Shown: positions 54,417 through 63,204 of the stretch, in pieces | Layout: the number at the start of each line of letters is the position of its first letter | How positions within the stretch are numbered: position 1 is the first letter of the stretch | Notes under the pieces: generated by a model | Seen by the model: the letters and a program-made list of their open reading frames with translations, nothing else | Databases searched by the model: none | Told to the model about the DNA's origin: nothing | Translations under genes and position numbers: made by a program | Source of the DNA: Actinobacillus suis ATCC 33415 | Lineage (GTDB): Bacteria > Pseudomonadota > Gammaproteobacteria > Enterobacterales > Pasteurellaceae | Reading direction: 5' to 3' | Length of the DNA stretch: 64,000 nucleotides | Assembly (NCBI RefSeq): GCF_000739435.1 | Contig: NZ_CP009159.1 | Span: forward strand, 2,108,001-2,172,000

Positions 54417-55583
54417 CTATAAACCTATCGCATAGCGCAATGCTTTTTTCTTGATAGGTGTGATTTTTTCCGCCAGTACCAAGCCTAAATTTCGGGCGAC
54501 TTTTACTGGCAATAACTCGGTTTTGAATGCCTTATAAAAAACATCCATACCGGTTTGCATCAATAAATTATCGGGTTTACGTTTATGTTCATAACGTTTA
54601 AGCACCACTTCATTTGCAAAGTTTTCGCCTTTTTTGACCGCTTGTTCAATCACTTCTAATAATACTTGCACATCTTTAAAACCGAGATTAACCCCTTGTC
54701 CGGCAAGCGGATTAATAGTGTGCGCCGCATCGCCAATCAATACCACGCCGTTTTTGACATAATGTTGAGCGTGTTGGCGAGTCAGCGGAAAACTGGCGGC
54801 ATTGACTACTTCCACTTTGCCTAAACGAGCAGGGAAATGTTGCTGAATTTCAGCAGTGAGTTTTTCTGAAGACAGTTGTTTTAGTTGGGTAATACGTTGC
54901 GGTGCGTCATACCACACGATACAACCGTTGTGATCTGATAGAGGTAAAAATGCACGAGGGCCGCTCGGGAAGAATTGTTGCCATGTGACCGATTGTTGCG
55001 GTAATTCGGTTTTCACCGTGGCAAGTAAACAATGTTGGCGATATTGCCAGCTGGTTAGCCCAATACTCGCCCAGCTACGCACTTGTGAGTTTGCGCCGTC
55101 CGCCGCAATCAGTAGTGGAGCGGTAAATGTTTGCTCATCAACGGTTACCGTCCATAATTGTTCATGATAATTTGCAGAAATTTGCGAAAATCCGACCGCT
55201 TGTCGGCAGTTTGGATACTGGTTTAAGGCTTGCCATAAACCGAGCTGAATCGCATTATTTTCCACCATAAAGCCGAGCTTATCCAAGCCGATTTCCGCTG
55301 CATGAAAGGCAGTATTAAATCCTTCGATTTCCCAAGTTTCCAAACCGTCATACGGGCAAACTCGCATTTGGCTGATTGCCTGCCAAGCGCCCAGTTCTTC
55401 AAGCAGTTTGACCGAGGTAATACTAATAGCGGAAATACGCAAATCATAAGCGGCATTCGTATCAAATGAGGGAAGCGGTTTTTTTTCGATTAATGCGATA
55501 TTTAACCCCTGCTTCGCTAAGCCGAGCGCCGCCGCTGCCCCGACCATACCGCCACCGATAATGATAATATCCTGTGTTTTCAT
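54417..55583 (-). CDS. ubiF: 3-demethoxyubiquinol 3-hydroxylase
   Basis: A 388-residue FAD monooxygenase of ubiquinone synthesis. The FAD motif GGGMVGAAAALGLA, the RISAIS segment, AADGANSQVR and GDAAHTINPLAGQGVNLGFKD are present. Among the UbiH/UbiF/VisC paralogues it is closest to UbiF as I remember it, from SVTWQQFFPSGPRAFLPL, VWYDAPQRI and the end KKKALRYAIGL. The start at 55583 follows GGGGGG and is preferred to one four codons up. Confidence 0.87.
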   Translation of the reverse strand: MKTQDIIIIGGGMVGAAAALGLAKQGLNIALIEKKPLPSFDTNAAYDLRISAISITSVKLLEELGAWQAISQMRVCPYDGLETWEIEGFNTAFHAAEIGLDKLGFMVENNAIQLGLWQALNQYPNCRQAVGFSQISANYHEQLWTVTVDEQTFTAPLLIAADGANSQVRSWASIGLTSWQYRQHCLLATVKTELPQQSVTWQQFFPSGPRAFLPLSDHNGCIVWYDAPQRITQLKQLSSEKLTAEIQQHFPARLGKVEVVNAASFPLTRQHAQHYVKNGVVLIGDAAHTINPLAGQGVNLGFKDVQVLLEVIEQAVKKGENFANEVVLKRYEHKRKPDNLLMQTGMDVFYKAFKTELLPVKVARNLGLVLAEKITPIKKKALRYAIGL

Positions 55584-55700
55584 TTTGCCCCCCATTTGCT
55601 GAATATTGATGCTCTATTATAACGTTTTAATCACCGGAACTAACTCAATATTTAGTGCTTTTAGGATTTTTAGCTTGGATTTAATAGAGAGGAAATTTAT

Positions 55701-55722
55701 TTTTGCGATCCTGATCGAGAAA
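55701..55722 (+). promoter_or_regulatory. CRP-S competence operator before comM
   Basis: TTTTGCGATCCTGATCGAGA and the following AA fit the CRP-S consensus (TTTTGCGA-N6-TCG...AAAA), which needs CRP and Sxy for activation of competence genes. It lies 67 bases before the comM start. Confidence 0.85.
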
Positions 55723-55761
55723 AGTGATTTTGTTGCTGTGACATAGAACATTTATCTTTTA

Positions 55762-55785
55762 CCCTCCTAACAATTTTTAGGAGGG
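55762..55785 (+). promoter_or_regulatory. Hairpin that pairs with the comM ribosome binding site
   Basis: CCCTCCTAA (55762-55770) and TTAGGAGGG (55777-55785) form a perfect 9-bp stem with a 6-base loop. The right arm is the comM Shine-Dalgarno, three bases before the ATG, so the hairpin would hide it. Confidence 0.7.
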
Positions 55786-55788
55786 AAG

Positions 55789-57318
55789 ATGTCTTTAGCC
55801 ATTGTTTATAGCCGTGCATCGATTGGTGTAGAAGCACCGTTGGTAACGATTGAAGTACATTTGAGTAACGGAAAACCGGGGCTAACGATTGTCGGCTTAC
55901 CGGAAACCACGGTAAAAGAGGCGGGCGATCGGGTGCGTAGTGCATTAATGAATGCCAACTTTATGTATCCTCCGCAACGGATCACGATTAACCTCGCACC
56001 GGCGGATCTACCTAAAGAAGGTGGGCGTTTTGATCTACCGATTGCGATTGGGATCTTAGCCGCTTCAGGTCAGATGGATTCGGATCGCTTAAAACAGTTT
56101 GAGTTTTTAGGAGAATTGGCTTTAACCGGTACATTACGAGGCGTTCACGGCGTGATTCCGGCGGTAATTTCCGCCGAAAAAGCCAAACGACAGATGATTA
56201 TTGCCCGCCCGAATGTGAATGAGGCGTCGTTAGTGTCGAATGCCGAAACCTATTTTGCCAGTTCCTTATTACAGGTGGTCAATTTTATGAATAAGCGGGA
56301 TAGCCTGCCGATTGCTCAGCAGATTCCGCAAAAAACACAAGAAATTCAACCGCTTGTAAAACGTGATTTAACCGATATTATCGGGCAACAGCATGCTAAA
56401 CGAGCGTTGATGATTGCGGCTGCCGGACAACATAATTTACTTTTCCTTGGCCCTCCCGGTACCGGTAAAACAATGCTCGCCAGCCGTTTAGCGGATCTGT
56501 TGCCGGCAATGAGTGATGATGAAGCGATTGAAACCGCTTCGGTCACCAGTTTGGTACAAAACGAATTGAATTTTCACAACTGGAAAGAGCGCCCGTTTCG
56601 AGCACCACATCACAGTGCATCTATGGTGGCGTTGGTGGGTGGCGGTTCTATTCCTAAACCGGGTGAAATCAGTTTGGCGCACAATGGTGTTCTTTTTTTA
56701 GACGAATTGCCTGAGTTTGAACGCAAAGTGCTGGACGCATTACGTCAGCCGTTGGAAGCCGGTGAGATTATTATTTCTAGAGCGAATGCTAAGGTACAAT
56801 TCCCCGCCAGTTTTCAATTAATTGCAGCAATGAATCCCAGTCCAACAGGACATTATCAAGGCACGCACAATCGTACTTCTCCGCAACAAGTGATGCGTTA
56901 TTTAAATCGTTTATCCGGCCCGTTTTTAGACCGTTTCGATCTCTCGATTGAAGTCCCTTTATTACCAAAAGGCGCATTACAAAGTAGTGATAACCGGGGG
57001 GAAACCACCGAGCAAGTACGCAAGCGGGTATTTTTGGCAAGAGAATTACAAATGGCGAGAGCCGGCAAAATTAATGCCAAATTAACCACCAAAGAAATCG
57101 AACGTGATTGTCGCCTTGCAGAAAAAGACGCGCTATTTCTAGAAAATGCACTGACAAAATTAGGACTTTCAGTGCGTGCTTATCATCGGATTTTAAAAGT
57201 TTCCCGCACAATTGCCGATTTAGCTAACGAACCGAATATTCAACAAATCCATCTTGCCGAAGCACTAGGCTATAGGGCAATGGATCGGCTTTTACAGAGG
57301 TTGCAAGGTGAAAATTAG
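55789..57318 (+). CDS. comM: Competence protein ComM (YifB-like AAA+ ATPase)
   Basis: ComM is a hexameric helicase that extends branch migration during integration of transforming DNA. The 509-residue protein has an N-terminal Lon-type S5 domain (EVHLSNGKPGLTIVGLPET), the Mg-chelatase-like AAA+ core with Walker A LGPPGTGKT, Walker B GVLFLDELPEF, and a C-terminal helical domain (LSVRAYHRILKVSRTIADL). A CRP-S site and an RBS-sequestering hairpin precede it. Confidence 0.95.
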   Translation: MSLAIVYSRASIGVEAPLVTIEVHLSNGKPGLTIVGLPETTVKEAGDRVRSALMNANFMYPPQRITINLAPADLPKEGGRFDLPIAIGILAASGQMDSDRLKQFEFLGELALTGTLRGVHGVIPAVISAEKAKRQMIIARPNVNEASLVSNAETYFASSLLQVVNFMNKRDSLPIAQQIPQKTQEIQPLVKRDLTDIIGQQHAKRALMIAAAGQHNLLFLGPPGTGKTMLASRLADLLPAMSDDEAIETASVTSLVQNELNFHNWKERPFRAPHHSASMVALVGGGSIPKPGEISLAHNGVLFLDELPEFERKVLDALRQPLEAGEIIISRANAKVQFPASFQLIAAMNPSPTGHYQGTHNRTSPQQVMRYLNRLSGPFLDRFDLSIEVPLLPKGALQSSDNRGETTEQVRKRVFLARELQMARAGKINAKLTTKEIERDCRLAEKDALFLENALTKLGLSVRAYHRILKVSRTIADLANEPNIQQIHLAEALGYRAMDRLLQRLQGEN

Positions 57319-57331
57319 CTTCGTGTTTTAG

Positions 57332-58096
57332 TTACATTAATTGAGCTAAGAGGTTTTCCACAAATACTTGCGGTTGTTCGAAATGAGCGTTATGTCCCGC
57401 CTGTGAAATCACTCGGTAAGTGAGTTGGTTTTGCTCTGCCATATTTCGAAATTTTTGATCGTACTCGCCGATAAAAAATGTGATTGGTGGCGTGGTGGCT
57501 TGTTGTAAGTGTTGGGCGTAAGAAGGCTGTTTTGCCAAGCTAGTTGCTTCAAGCATCGTGGCGATGGCTAAGCTGCTGTTGTTTTGTCTTTTTTTGATTA
57601 AATTTGACCGCTTGTTTTGGTCTAAATTGGCAAAAACGGCTTGTTGGTACCAATCATTTAATACTTCCACCATCGGCTCGTGGCGGAAACGTTCTGCCCA
57701 TTGATGATCGTTTTGCCAACGTGCTTGGCGTTCCGTATCAGTCACTAAGCCGATATTCGCCCCTTCAAGAATCGTATGTTTTAGCTGAGGATTATTGGCA
57801 TTAAGTGCATAGTCCAACGCTAAACGCCCACCTAACGAATAGCCGACCAAATAAAAAGGCTGATTACCGATATAATGCAAAATAGTTTGATGAATGAGTT
57901 CTCTGGCGTGAGTAAAGCCGTGGCAGGCGATATGTTCGCTTGCGCCGTGTAAGGGGAGATCAATGGTAAGCGGTCGAATTTTTGGAAAATTTTGCAAGCG
58001 GTCTAACACCGCTTGCCAATCTTGTTGTGAACCGAGTAAACCGTGTAGAAAAACCACCGGAATACCCGTTTCACTATGCCATGTTGCGTGGAGCAT
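57332..58096 (-). CDS. menH: 2-succinyl-6-hydroxy-2,4-cyclohexadiene-1-carboxylate synthase
   Basis: MenH removes pyruvate from the MenD product in menaquinone synthesis. The 254-residue alpha/beta hydrolase has FLHGLLGSQQDW, the nucleophile elbow GYSLGG and a C-terminal histidine in GHNAHFEQP. It overlaps the menD stop by one base, which fits a menD-menH operon. Confidence 0.93.
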   Translation of the reverse strand: MLHATWHSETGIPVVFLHGLLGSQQDWQAVLDRLQNFPKIRPLTIDLPLHGASEHIACHGFTHARELIHQTILHYIGNQPFYLVGYSLGGRLALDYALNANNPQLKHTILEGANIGLVTDTERQARWQNDHQWAERFRHEPMVEVLNDWYQQAVFANLDQNKRSNLIKKRQNNSSLAIATMLEATSLAKQPSYAQHLQQATTPPITFFIGEYDQKFRNMAEQNQLTYRVISQAGHNAHFEQPQVFVENLLAQLM

Positions 58097-59802
58097 TAGG
58101 CAATTTCCGCTTGTGAGATTTGTTTGATTAATGACTTATAAAGGTTGCTACCGTCTTGATCATTCACTTTAATTTCAACGATAGTCACGCCTTTACGTCC
58201 GTAAGCGAGTTTCAATTTGGCTTTCAGATCTGCCCAAGTGAACGGGCGGATATACTCAATGCCAAACATGGTTGCAATTGATGCAAATTCATAGTTGTGT
58301 GATAAGCGGTAGAATTGTTCTTTCGCTCTTGCTTCTACCGGTAACATATCGAAAATCGCACCGCCGCTATTGTTAATCACAAACAAAATGCAAGGGTGAT
58401 TAATTTTGTTAAGTAAGGCGATAGAGTTCAAATCGTGTAATGCGGAAATATCTCCAAGCACACCGACAGTCGGCTGACCGCTACCTTTTGCTACACCCGC
58501 CATGGTTGCGATTAAACCGTCAATACCGCTTGCGCCACGGTTGGTATAAACCGGATAACCTTCCGGTAATTTGCATAGCGCATCGACTAAGCGCACGAAG
58601 AGACTGTTACCGATAAATAAATTACCGTTAGTTGCCAATACTTCTTCGATATGATGTGCTAATGAAGCTTCGTTTAGGCTGCCACCGACTTGTTGCTCAA
58701 TAAAACCGGCACAGAATTGTGAAAGTGCCAGCGGTTCTAATAACCACGGTTTTTGGCGAAGCGGCGGATGTACGCGTAAAAAGTGGTGCGCTTTTGCTAC
58801 AAAGCGGGTTTGATGATGCGCAAACGGATTGAGGTAATTGCTGTATTCATCCACTTGCCAAAACTCGCCTTTAAATTCTTCAAGGAATTTATTCACTCTT
58901 TTACTCACGATTTGGCTACCGAATTGAATCACGATATCCGCTTGTAACAAGCGCTGGTGAACCGTATTGTTCGACAACCAAATATCTGCATACGGTAAGC
59001 TTGCATCTACGCAAGATTGTACATCGGTAAGTAAGCACCAGCCGAGCGTTTCTGCCCAAGCTTTAATGCCGATGCCTTGCTCAACCGGTAATTTACCGAC
59101 CACAATTACACCACGTTTGGTACGCCAGTAATCCCAATTCTCGTGCATTGACACTTCGCTTTGAATCGTTTGGCTGTTAATCCATTTCGTTTGTGAATTG
59201 ATTAACCAACTTTGAATCGGTTTTAACCACGGGTGTGTGCTAATTGCATTTTCGTCCGCTTCATATAACGGCTCGGCAAACGGCGCATTGATATGTACCA
59301 CACCACCTTGTTGGCTTTGCGTGACACAGGCTTGCTCGATAGTTGCGACTAACCAGCTTGCGTTATAGTGCTCCGCCGGTTTCGGTAAATTAACGCTCGC
59401 AACCGGATAATTAGCAAAAATCCCTTGTTGTGGAATCGCTTGATTTGCACCGCAGCCGATTAATTCCGGTGGGCGATCAGCAGACAGTACGATCAATTTA
59501 TGATGAGTAAGACTGGCTTCGATAACTGCCGGATAAAGATTTGCGACAGCAGTACCTGAAGTCACAATAATCGCTACCGGATCATTGGTCGCTTTGGCAA
59601 TACCTAAAGCAAAAAAGCCTAATCCACGCTCATCAAAATGGCTATGGCATTGCGCTTGTTGGTCTTGTTGCAACTGAAGCGCTTCGAGTGTTAAAGGTGT
59701 TGAACGTGAACCCGGTGCGATACAGAAGTGTTTCACGCCATAACGTAATAAGGCATTCACAATTACTTTTGCCCAAGAGCGGTTAAAGGTGCTGACTGTC
59801 AT
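58096..59802 (-). CDS. menD: 2-succinyl-5-enolpyruvyl-6-hydroxy-3-cyclohexene-1-carboxylate synthase
   Basis: MenD is the thiamine-diphosphate enzyme that joins isochorismate and 2-oxoglutarate, the first committed step of menaquinone synthesis. The 568-residue protein has FCIAPGSRSTPLTL, the SHFDERGLGFFALG glutamate motif, and the cofactor-binding GDISALHDLN with NNSGGAIF. The pathway supplies the low-potential quinone used for anaerobic respiration. Confidence 0.96.
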   Translation of the reverse strand: MTVSTFNRSWAKVIVNALLRYGVKHFCIAPGSRSTPLTLEALQLQQDQQAQCHSHFDERGLGFFALGIAKATNDPVAIIVTSGTAVANLYPAVIEASLTHHKLIVLSADRPPELIGCGANQAIPQQGIFANYPVASVNLPKPAEHYNASWLVATIEQACVTQSQQGGVVHINAPFAEPLYEADENAISTHPWLKPIQSWLINSQTKWINSQTIQSEVSMHENWDYWRTKRGVIVVGKLPVEQGIGIKAWAETLGWCLLTDVQSCVDASLPYADIWLSNNTVHQRLLQADIVIQFGSQIVSKRVNKFLEEFKGEFWQVDEYSNYLNPFAHHQTRFVAKAHHFLRVHPPLRQKPWLLEPLALSQFCAGFIEQQVGGSLNEASLAHHIEEVLATNGNLFIGNSLFVRLVDALCKLPEGYPVYTNRGASGIDGLIATMAGVAKGSGQPTVGVLGDISALHDLNSIALLNKINHPCILFVINNSGGAIFDMLPVEARAKEQFYRLSHNYEFASIATMFGIEYIRPFTWADLKAKLKLAYGRKGVTIVEIKVNDQDGSNLYKSLIKQISQAEIA

Positions 59803-59951
59803 ATCTCTTCTCTGTTCTTAATAACTGGTTGAATTTTCACTAAATAGCAAGATTGTAGCAAAATCTGTAAAAAATAGGTGGAAAATTACCGCTTATATAT
59901 ACATTTTATTCCTTTAATTTCATTGTTTTTTGATGTTTTTCCAAGAATTAA

Positions 59952-59967
59952 TGAGATGTAGTTCACA
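59952..59967 (+). promoter_or_regulatory. CRP site upstream of the nan operon
   Basis: TGAGA-N6-TCACA matches the CRP core. A TATAAT box lies at 60007-60012, so the site would be centred near -60, the class I position. Sialic-acid operons of Pasteurellaceae are known to be controlled by CRP and SiaR. Confidence 0.65.
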
Positions 59968-60038
59968 TATTTCTATTTTACTAAATGAAAATTACTCCAT
60001 TATGGATATAATAAATGGTGTATTTATTCATAAAGTTT

Positions 60039-60647
60039 ATGAGGTTTGGAGAAATGTTGTCAGATGAGGATATTGTTCGGCGTTATCTCGCAAAAAATAC
60101 GGAGTTTAAACGTATTGCGGACATCAGTTTGCTTGGTCATTCTTTATTTGATATGTGGAGTGATTGGCAACATGAACTGACGCTTAATGGTTTGTCGGTG
60201 GCAAATTTAGGCATTTCCGGTGTGAGTACCCGCCAATACTTGGATGTGATTGCGAAACCGCAACGCATTACTTCATTAGGGCAAAAGGTTTTTCTCTTCT
60301 TAGGCGTGAATGATATTGTGAAAGAGCCTGACTATTCTCCTACCCAAGTCATGTATTGGTTATTGCAAATTATTCAGCAAATTCAACCGCTTGCAATGCC
60401 AAATACCCGTTATTTCTTGCTGGAAGCCACGCCTGTTCGTCATATTCATACGGTCACGAACCGCCAAATTCAGCAGCTTAATGCCTATCTCAGCGAACAT
60501 TGTCCGGCAAATCTTACTTTTATTAAAACCTTTGACGCATTTGCGGATTCAGAGGGAAACCTTAATGCGGCATTCACAACGGACGGTTTGCACTTCAATT
60601 TACAGGGCTATGCGATCTTACGCCGCTTATTAGAAGCTTATGTGTAA
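60039..60647 (+). CDS. SGNH/GDSL hydrolase of the sialic-acid operon
   Basis: About 202 residues. Block I reads LGHSLFDMW instead of GDS, block II has LGISGVSTRQYL, block III LGVNDI and block V DGLHFNLQGY with the aspartate and histidine. These are SGNH-family features. As first gene before nanE it may deacetylate O-acetylated sialic acid, but this is inference. A TATAAT box at 60007 rules out a start at 60015; the ATG at 60039 or 60054 is likely. Confidence 0.78.
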   Translation: MRFGEMLSDEDIVRRYLAKNTEFKRIADISLLGHSLFDMWSDWQHELTLNGLSVANLGISGVSTRQYLDVIAKPQRITSLGQKVFLFLGVNDIVKEPDYSPTQVMYWLLQIIQQIQPLAMPNTRYFLLEATPVRHIHTVTNRQIQQLNAYLSEHCPANLTFIKTFDAFADSEGNLNAAFTTDGLHFNLQGYAILRRLLEAYV

Positions 60648-60684
60648 TGTGTGTTGGAAAGCATAACAGACTCAAGGAGTTTAT

Positions 60685-61374
60685 ATGTCAAAGTTATCTC
60701 GTACGGAAATATTAAATACGATTCGAAACGGTTTAATCGCCTCGTGTCAGCCGGTTGATGACGGCCCGATGGATAGGCCGGGCATTGTCGCCGCAATGGC
60801 GCAAGCTTCGATTATCGGGGGAGCGGTAGGGTTACGTATTGAAGGGGTAGATAATTTAAAGGCAACGCGTCCGACTGTGACAGCGCCGATCATTGCGATT
60901 GTAAAACGTGATTTACCGGATAGCCCGATACGCATTACGCCGTTTTTACAAGATATTGAAGATTTAGCGGCAGCCGGTGCAGATATTATTGCGGTGGACG
61001 GTACGGATCGGGTGCGACCGGTCACGATTGAAGCGGCGTTGAAACGGATTCACGAGCTAGGCTGTTTGGCAATGGCGGACTGTTCGACCTTGGCAGAAGG
61101 GCTATATTGCCAACAACTCGGTTTTGATATTGTCGGTAGCACAATGTCGGGTTATACCGGCGGGGAAGTACCGAATGAACCAGATTATCAGTTAGTTAAA
61201 GACTTAAAAGCGGCAGGTTGTTTTGTGATGGCGGAAGGGCGTTATAACTCCCCGCAACTGGCAAAAACCGCGATTGAAATCGGTGCAGATTGCGTCACGG
61301 TCGGTTCGGCGTTAACTCGTTTAGAACATATTGTCGGCTGGTTTGCCGATGCAATCAAAACGGTGAAAGCTTAG
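60685..61374 (+). CDS. nanE: N-acylglucosamine-6-phosphate 2-epimerase
   Basis: NanE converts N-acetylmannosamine 6-phosphate to N-acetylglucosamine 6-phosphate. The 229-residue TIM-barrel protein has [28 protein letters not shown] [24 protein letters not shown] and the C-terminal [12 protein letters not shown]. An AAGGAG site precedes the ATG. It is followed by nanK after 9 bases. Confidence 0.95.
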   Translation: MSKLSRTEILNTIRNGLIASCQPVDDGPMDRPGIVAAMAQASIIGGAVGLRIEGVDNLKATRPTVTAPIIAIVKRDLPDSPIRITPFLQDIEDLAAAGADIIAVDGTDRVRPVTIEAALKRIHELGCLAMADCSTLAEGLYCQQLGFDIVGSTMSGYTGGEVPNEPDYQLVKDLKAAGCFVMAEGRYNSPQLAKTAIEIGADCVTVGSALTRLEHIVGWFADAIKTVKA

Positions 61375-61383
61375 GAGGCGTTT

Positions 61384-62256
61384 ATGCGTTGTTTAGCATT
61401 AGATATTGGCGGTACTAAGATTGCTTCAGCGTTAGTCGAAAACGGCGTGATTTCCCAACGCCGACAAATCAGTACGCCACAACAAGATGCGGTGGAAGCG
61501 ATGCACCATACTTTGGCGAACATTTTGCAACAGTACCAAGGACAGTTTGATGCAGTTTCAGTAGCTTCGACCGGTATTATCAATAACGGCGTTTTAACCG
61601 CATTAAACCCGAAGAATTTAGGCGGGTTGGCTTTCTTTCCGTTGCAAGAAAGTATTGCACGTCATACTGACAAACCGATTTTCTTACTCAATGACGTGCA
61701 AGCGGCGGCTTGTGCCGAATATCAACATCAAGATAAACAAGCGGTCGAAAATTTCGTATTTATTACCGTTTCAACCGGGGTTGGCGGCGGCATTATCCAA
61801 AACGGCAAATTGCTAACCCAACCGAATGGCGTAGCAGGGCATATCGGGCATACTTTAGCGGATCCTAACGGGCCAATCTGTGGCTGTGGTCGCCGAGGGT
61901 GTGTGGAAGCGATTGCTTCCGGGCGAGCTATCGAAGCGGTTTCAAGCCAATGGGCGCAACCTTGTACACCGAAACAAGTGTTTGAGCAATTCCGAGCGGG
62001 CAAAGTACAAGCGGTCGAATTAGTCGAAAAATCTGCAAAAGCCATTGCCAATTTAGTGGCGGATTTAACCATCGGTTTAGATACGCAAAAGGTCGTGATC
62101 GGTGGCAGTGTCGGCTTGGCAGAAGGCTATTTACCGCTTGTACGACAATATTTAGTCGAAATGCCGCATTTCTATCATTGTGAATTGGAAGCAGCGAAAT
62201 ATGGCGGCGATGCCGGTTTAATCGGTGCGGCAGCATGGGCGGAACAACATTTTTAA
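61384..62256 (+). CDS. nanK: N-acetylmannosamine kinase
   Basis: A 290-residue ROK-family kinase that phosphorylates ManNAc. The N-terminal phosphate motif LDIGGTKIASALVENG, GVGGGIIQNGKL and the zinc site HTLADPNG with CGCGRRGCVE are present. It uses ATP and works between nanA and nanE. A TAGGAGG site precedes the start. An ACAAGCGGTCGAA uptake signal lies inside at about 61738. Confidence 0.95.
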   Translation: MRCLALDIGGTKIASALVENGVISQRRQISTPQQDAVEAMHHTLANILQQYQGQFDAVSVASTGIINNGVLTALNPKNLGGLAFFPLQESIARHTDKPIFLLNDVQAAACAEYQHQDKQAVENFVFITVSTGVGGGIIQNGKLLTQPNGVAGHIGHTLADPNGPICGCGRRGCVEAIASGRAIEAVSSQWAQPCTPKQVFEQFRAGKVQAVELVEKSAKAIANLVADLTIGLDTQKVVIGGSVGLAEGYLPLVRQYLVEMPHFYHCELEAAKYGGDAGLIGAAAWAEQHF

Positions 62257-62278
62257 TTGAATTGATAAGGAACATAAT

Positions 62279-63157
62279 ATGAAAAATTTAACCGGTATTT
62301 TTAGTGCATTGCTCGTGGCATTCAACGAGGACGGCTCAATTAATGAAAAAGGCTTACGCCAGATCATTCGTCATAATATCGACGAAATGAAAGTGGACGG
62401 TTTATATGTCGGCGGTTCAACCGGCGAAAACTTTATGCTTTCCACCGCAGAGAAAAAAGAAATTTTCCGTATCGCAAAAGACGAAGCGAAAGATCAAATT
62501 GCGCTGATTGCTCAAGTAGGTAGCGTGAATTTACAAGAAGCGGTCGAATTAGGGAAATATGCAACCGAATTAGGCTATGACAGTTTATCGGCGGTGACAC
62601 CGTTCTATTACAAATTCAGCTTTGCCGAAATTAAACATTATTACGACACCATTATTGCAGAAACCGGCAACAATATGATCGTCTATTCGATTCCATTCTT
62701 AACTGGTGTGAATATCGGTGTAGAGCAGTTCGGCGAATTGTATAAAAATCCGAAAATTTTAGGGGTGAAATTTACCGCGGGCGATTTTTATTTATTAGAA
62801 CGCTTGAAAAAAGCCTATCCGAACCATTTAATTTGGGCGGGTTTTGATGAAATGATGTTACCGGCGGTAGCACTAGGTGTGGACGGCGCAATCGGTTCGA
62901 CCTTCAACGTGAACGCCCCGCGCGCTCGTCAAATTTTTGAATTGACCAAACAAGGTAAATTGGCGGAAGCGTTAGCGGTACAACACGTTACCAATGATTT
63001 GATTGAAGGCATTTTAGCGAACGGTTTATATCTCACCATTAAAGAATTACTTAAATTACAAGGTGTAGAAGCCGGTTATTGCCGTGAGCCGATGACCGCC
63101 AAAGCAACCGATAAACAACTTGAAGTGGCAAAAGCGCTTTATGCAAAATTTTTATAA
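62279..63157 (+). CDS. nanA: N-acetylneuraminate lyase
   Basis: NanA splits sialic acid into pyruvate and ManNAc. The 292-residue class I aldolase has GGSTGENFML, the tyrosine in VYSIPFLTG and the Schiff-base lysine in ILGVKFTAGDFY. It follows nanK after 22 bases. The gene order nanE-nanK-nanA-nagB takes sialic acid to fructose 6-phosphate, apart from the deacetylase NagA, not seen here. Confidence 0.97.
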   Translation: MKNLTGIFSALLVAFNEDGSINEKGLRQIIRHNIDEMKVDGLYVGGSTGENFMLSTAEKKEIFRIAKDEAKDQIALIAQVGSVNLQEAVELGKYATELGYDSLSAVTPFYYKFSFAEIKHYYDTIIAETGNNMIVYSIPFLTGVNIGVEQFGELYKNPKILGVKFTAGDFYLLERLKKAYPNHLIWAGFDEMMLPAVALGVDGAIGSTFNVNAPRARQIFELTKQGKLAEALAVQHVTNDLIEGILANGLYLTIKELLKLQGVEAGYCREPMTAKATDKQLEVAKALYAKFL

Positions 63158-63204
63158 AATTTGACCGCTTGTCATATATATAACAACAATAATTAGGAAA
63201 TATT

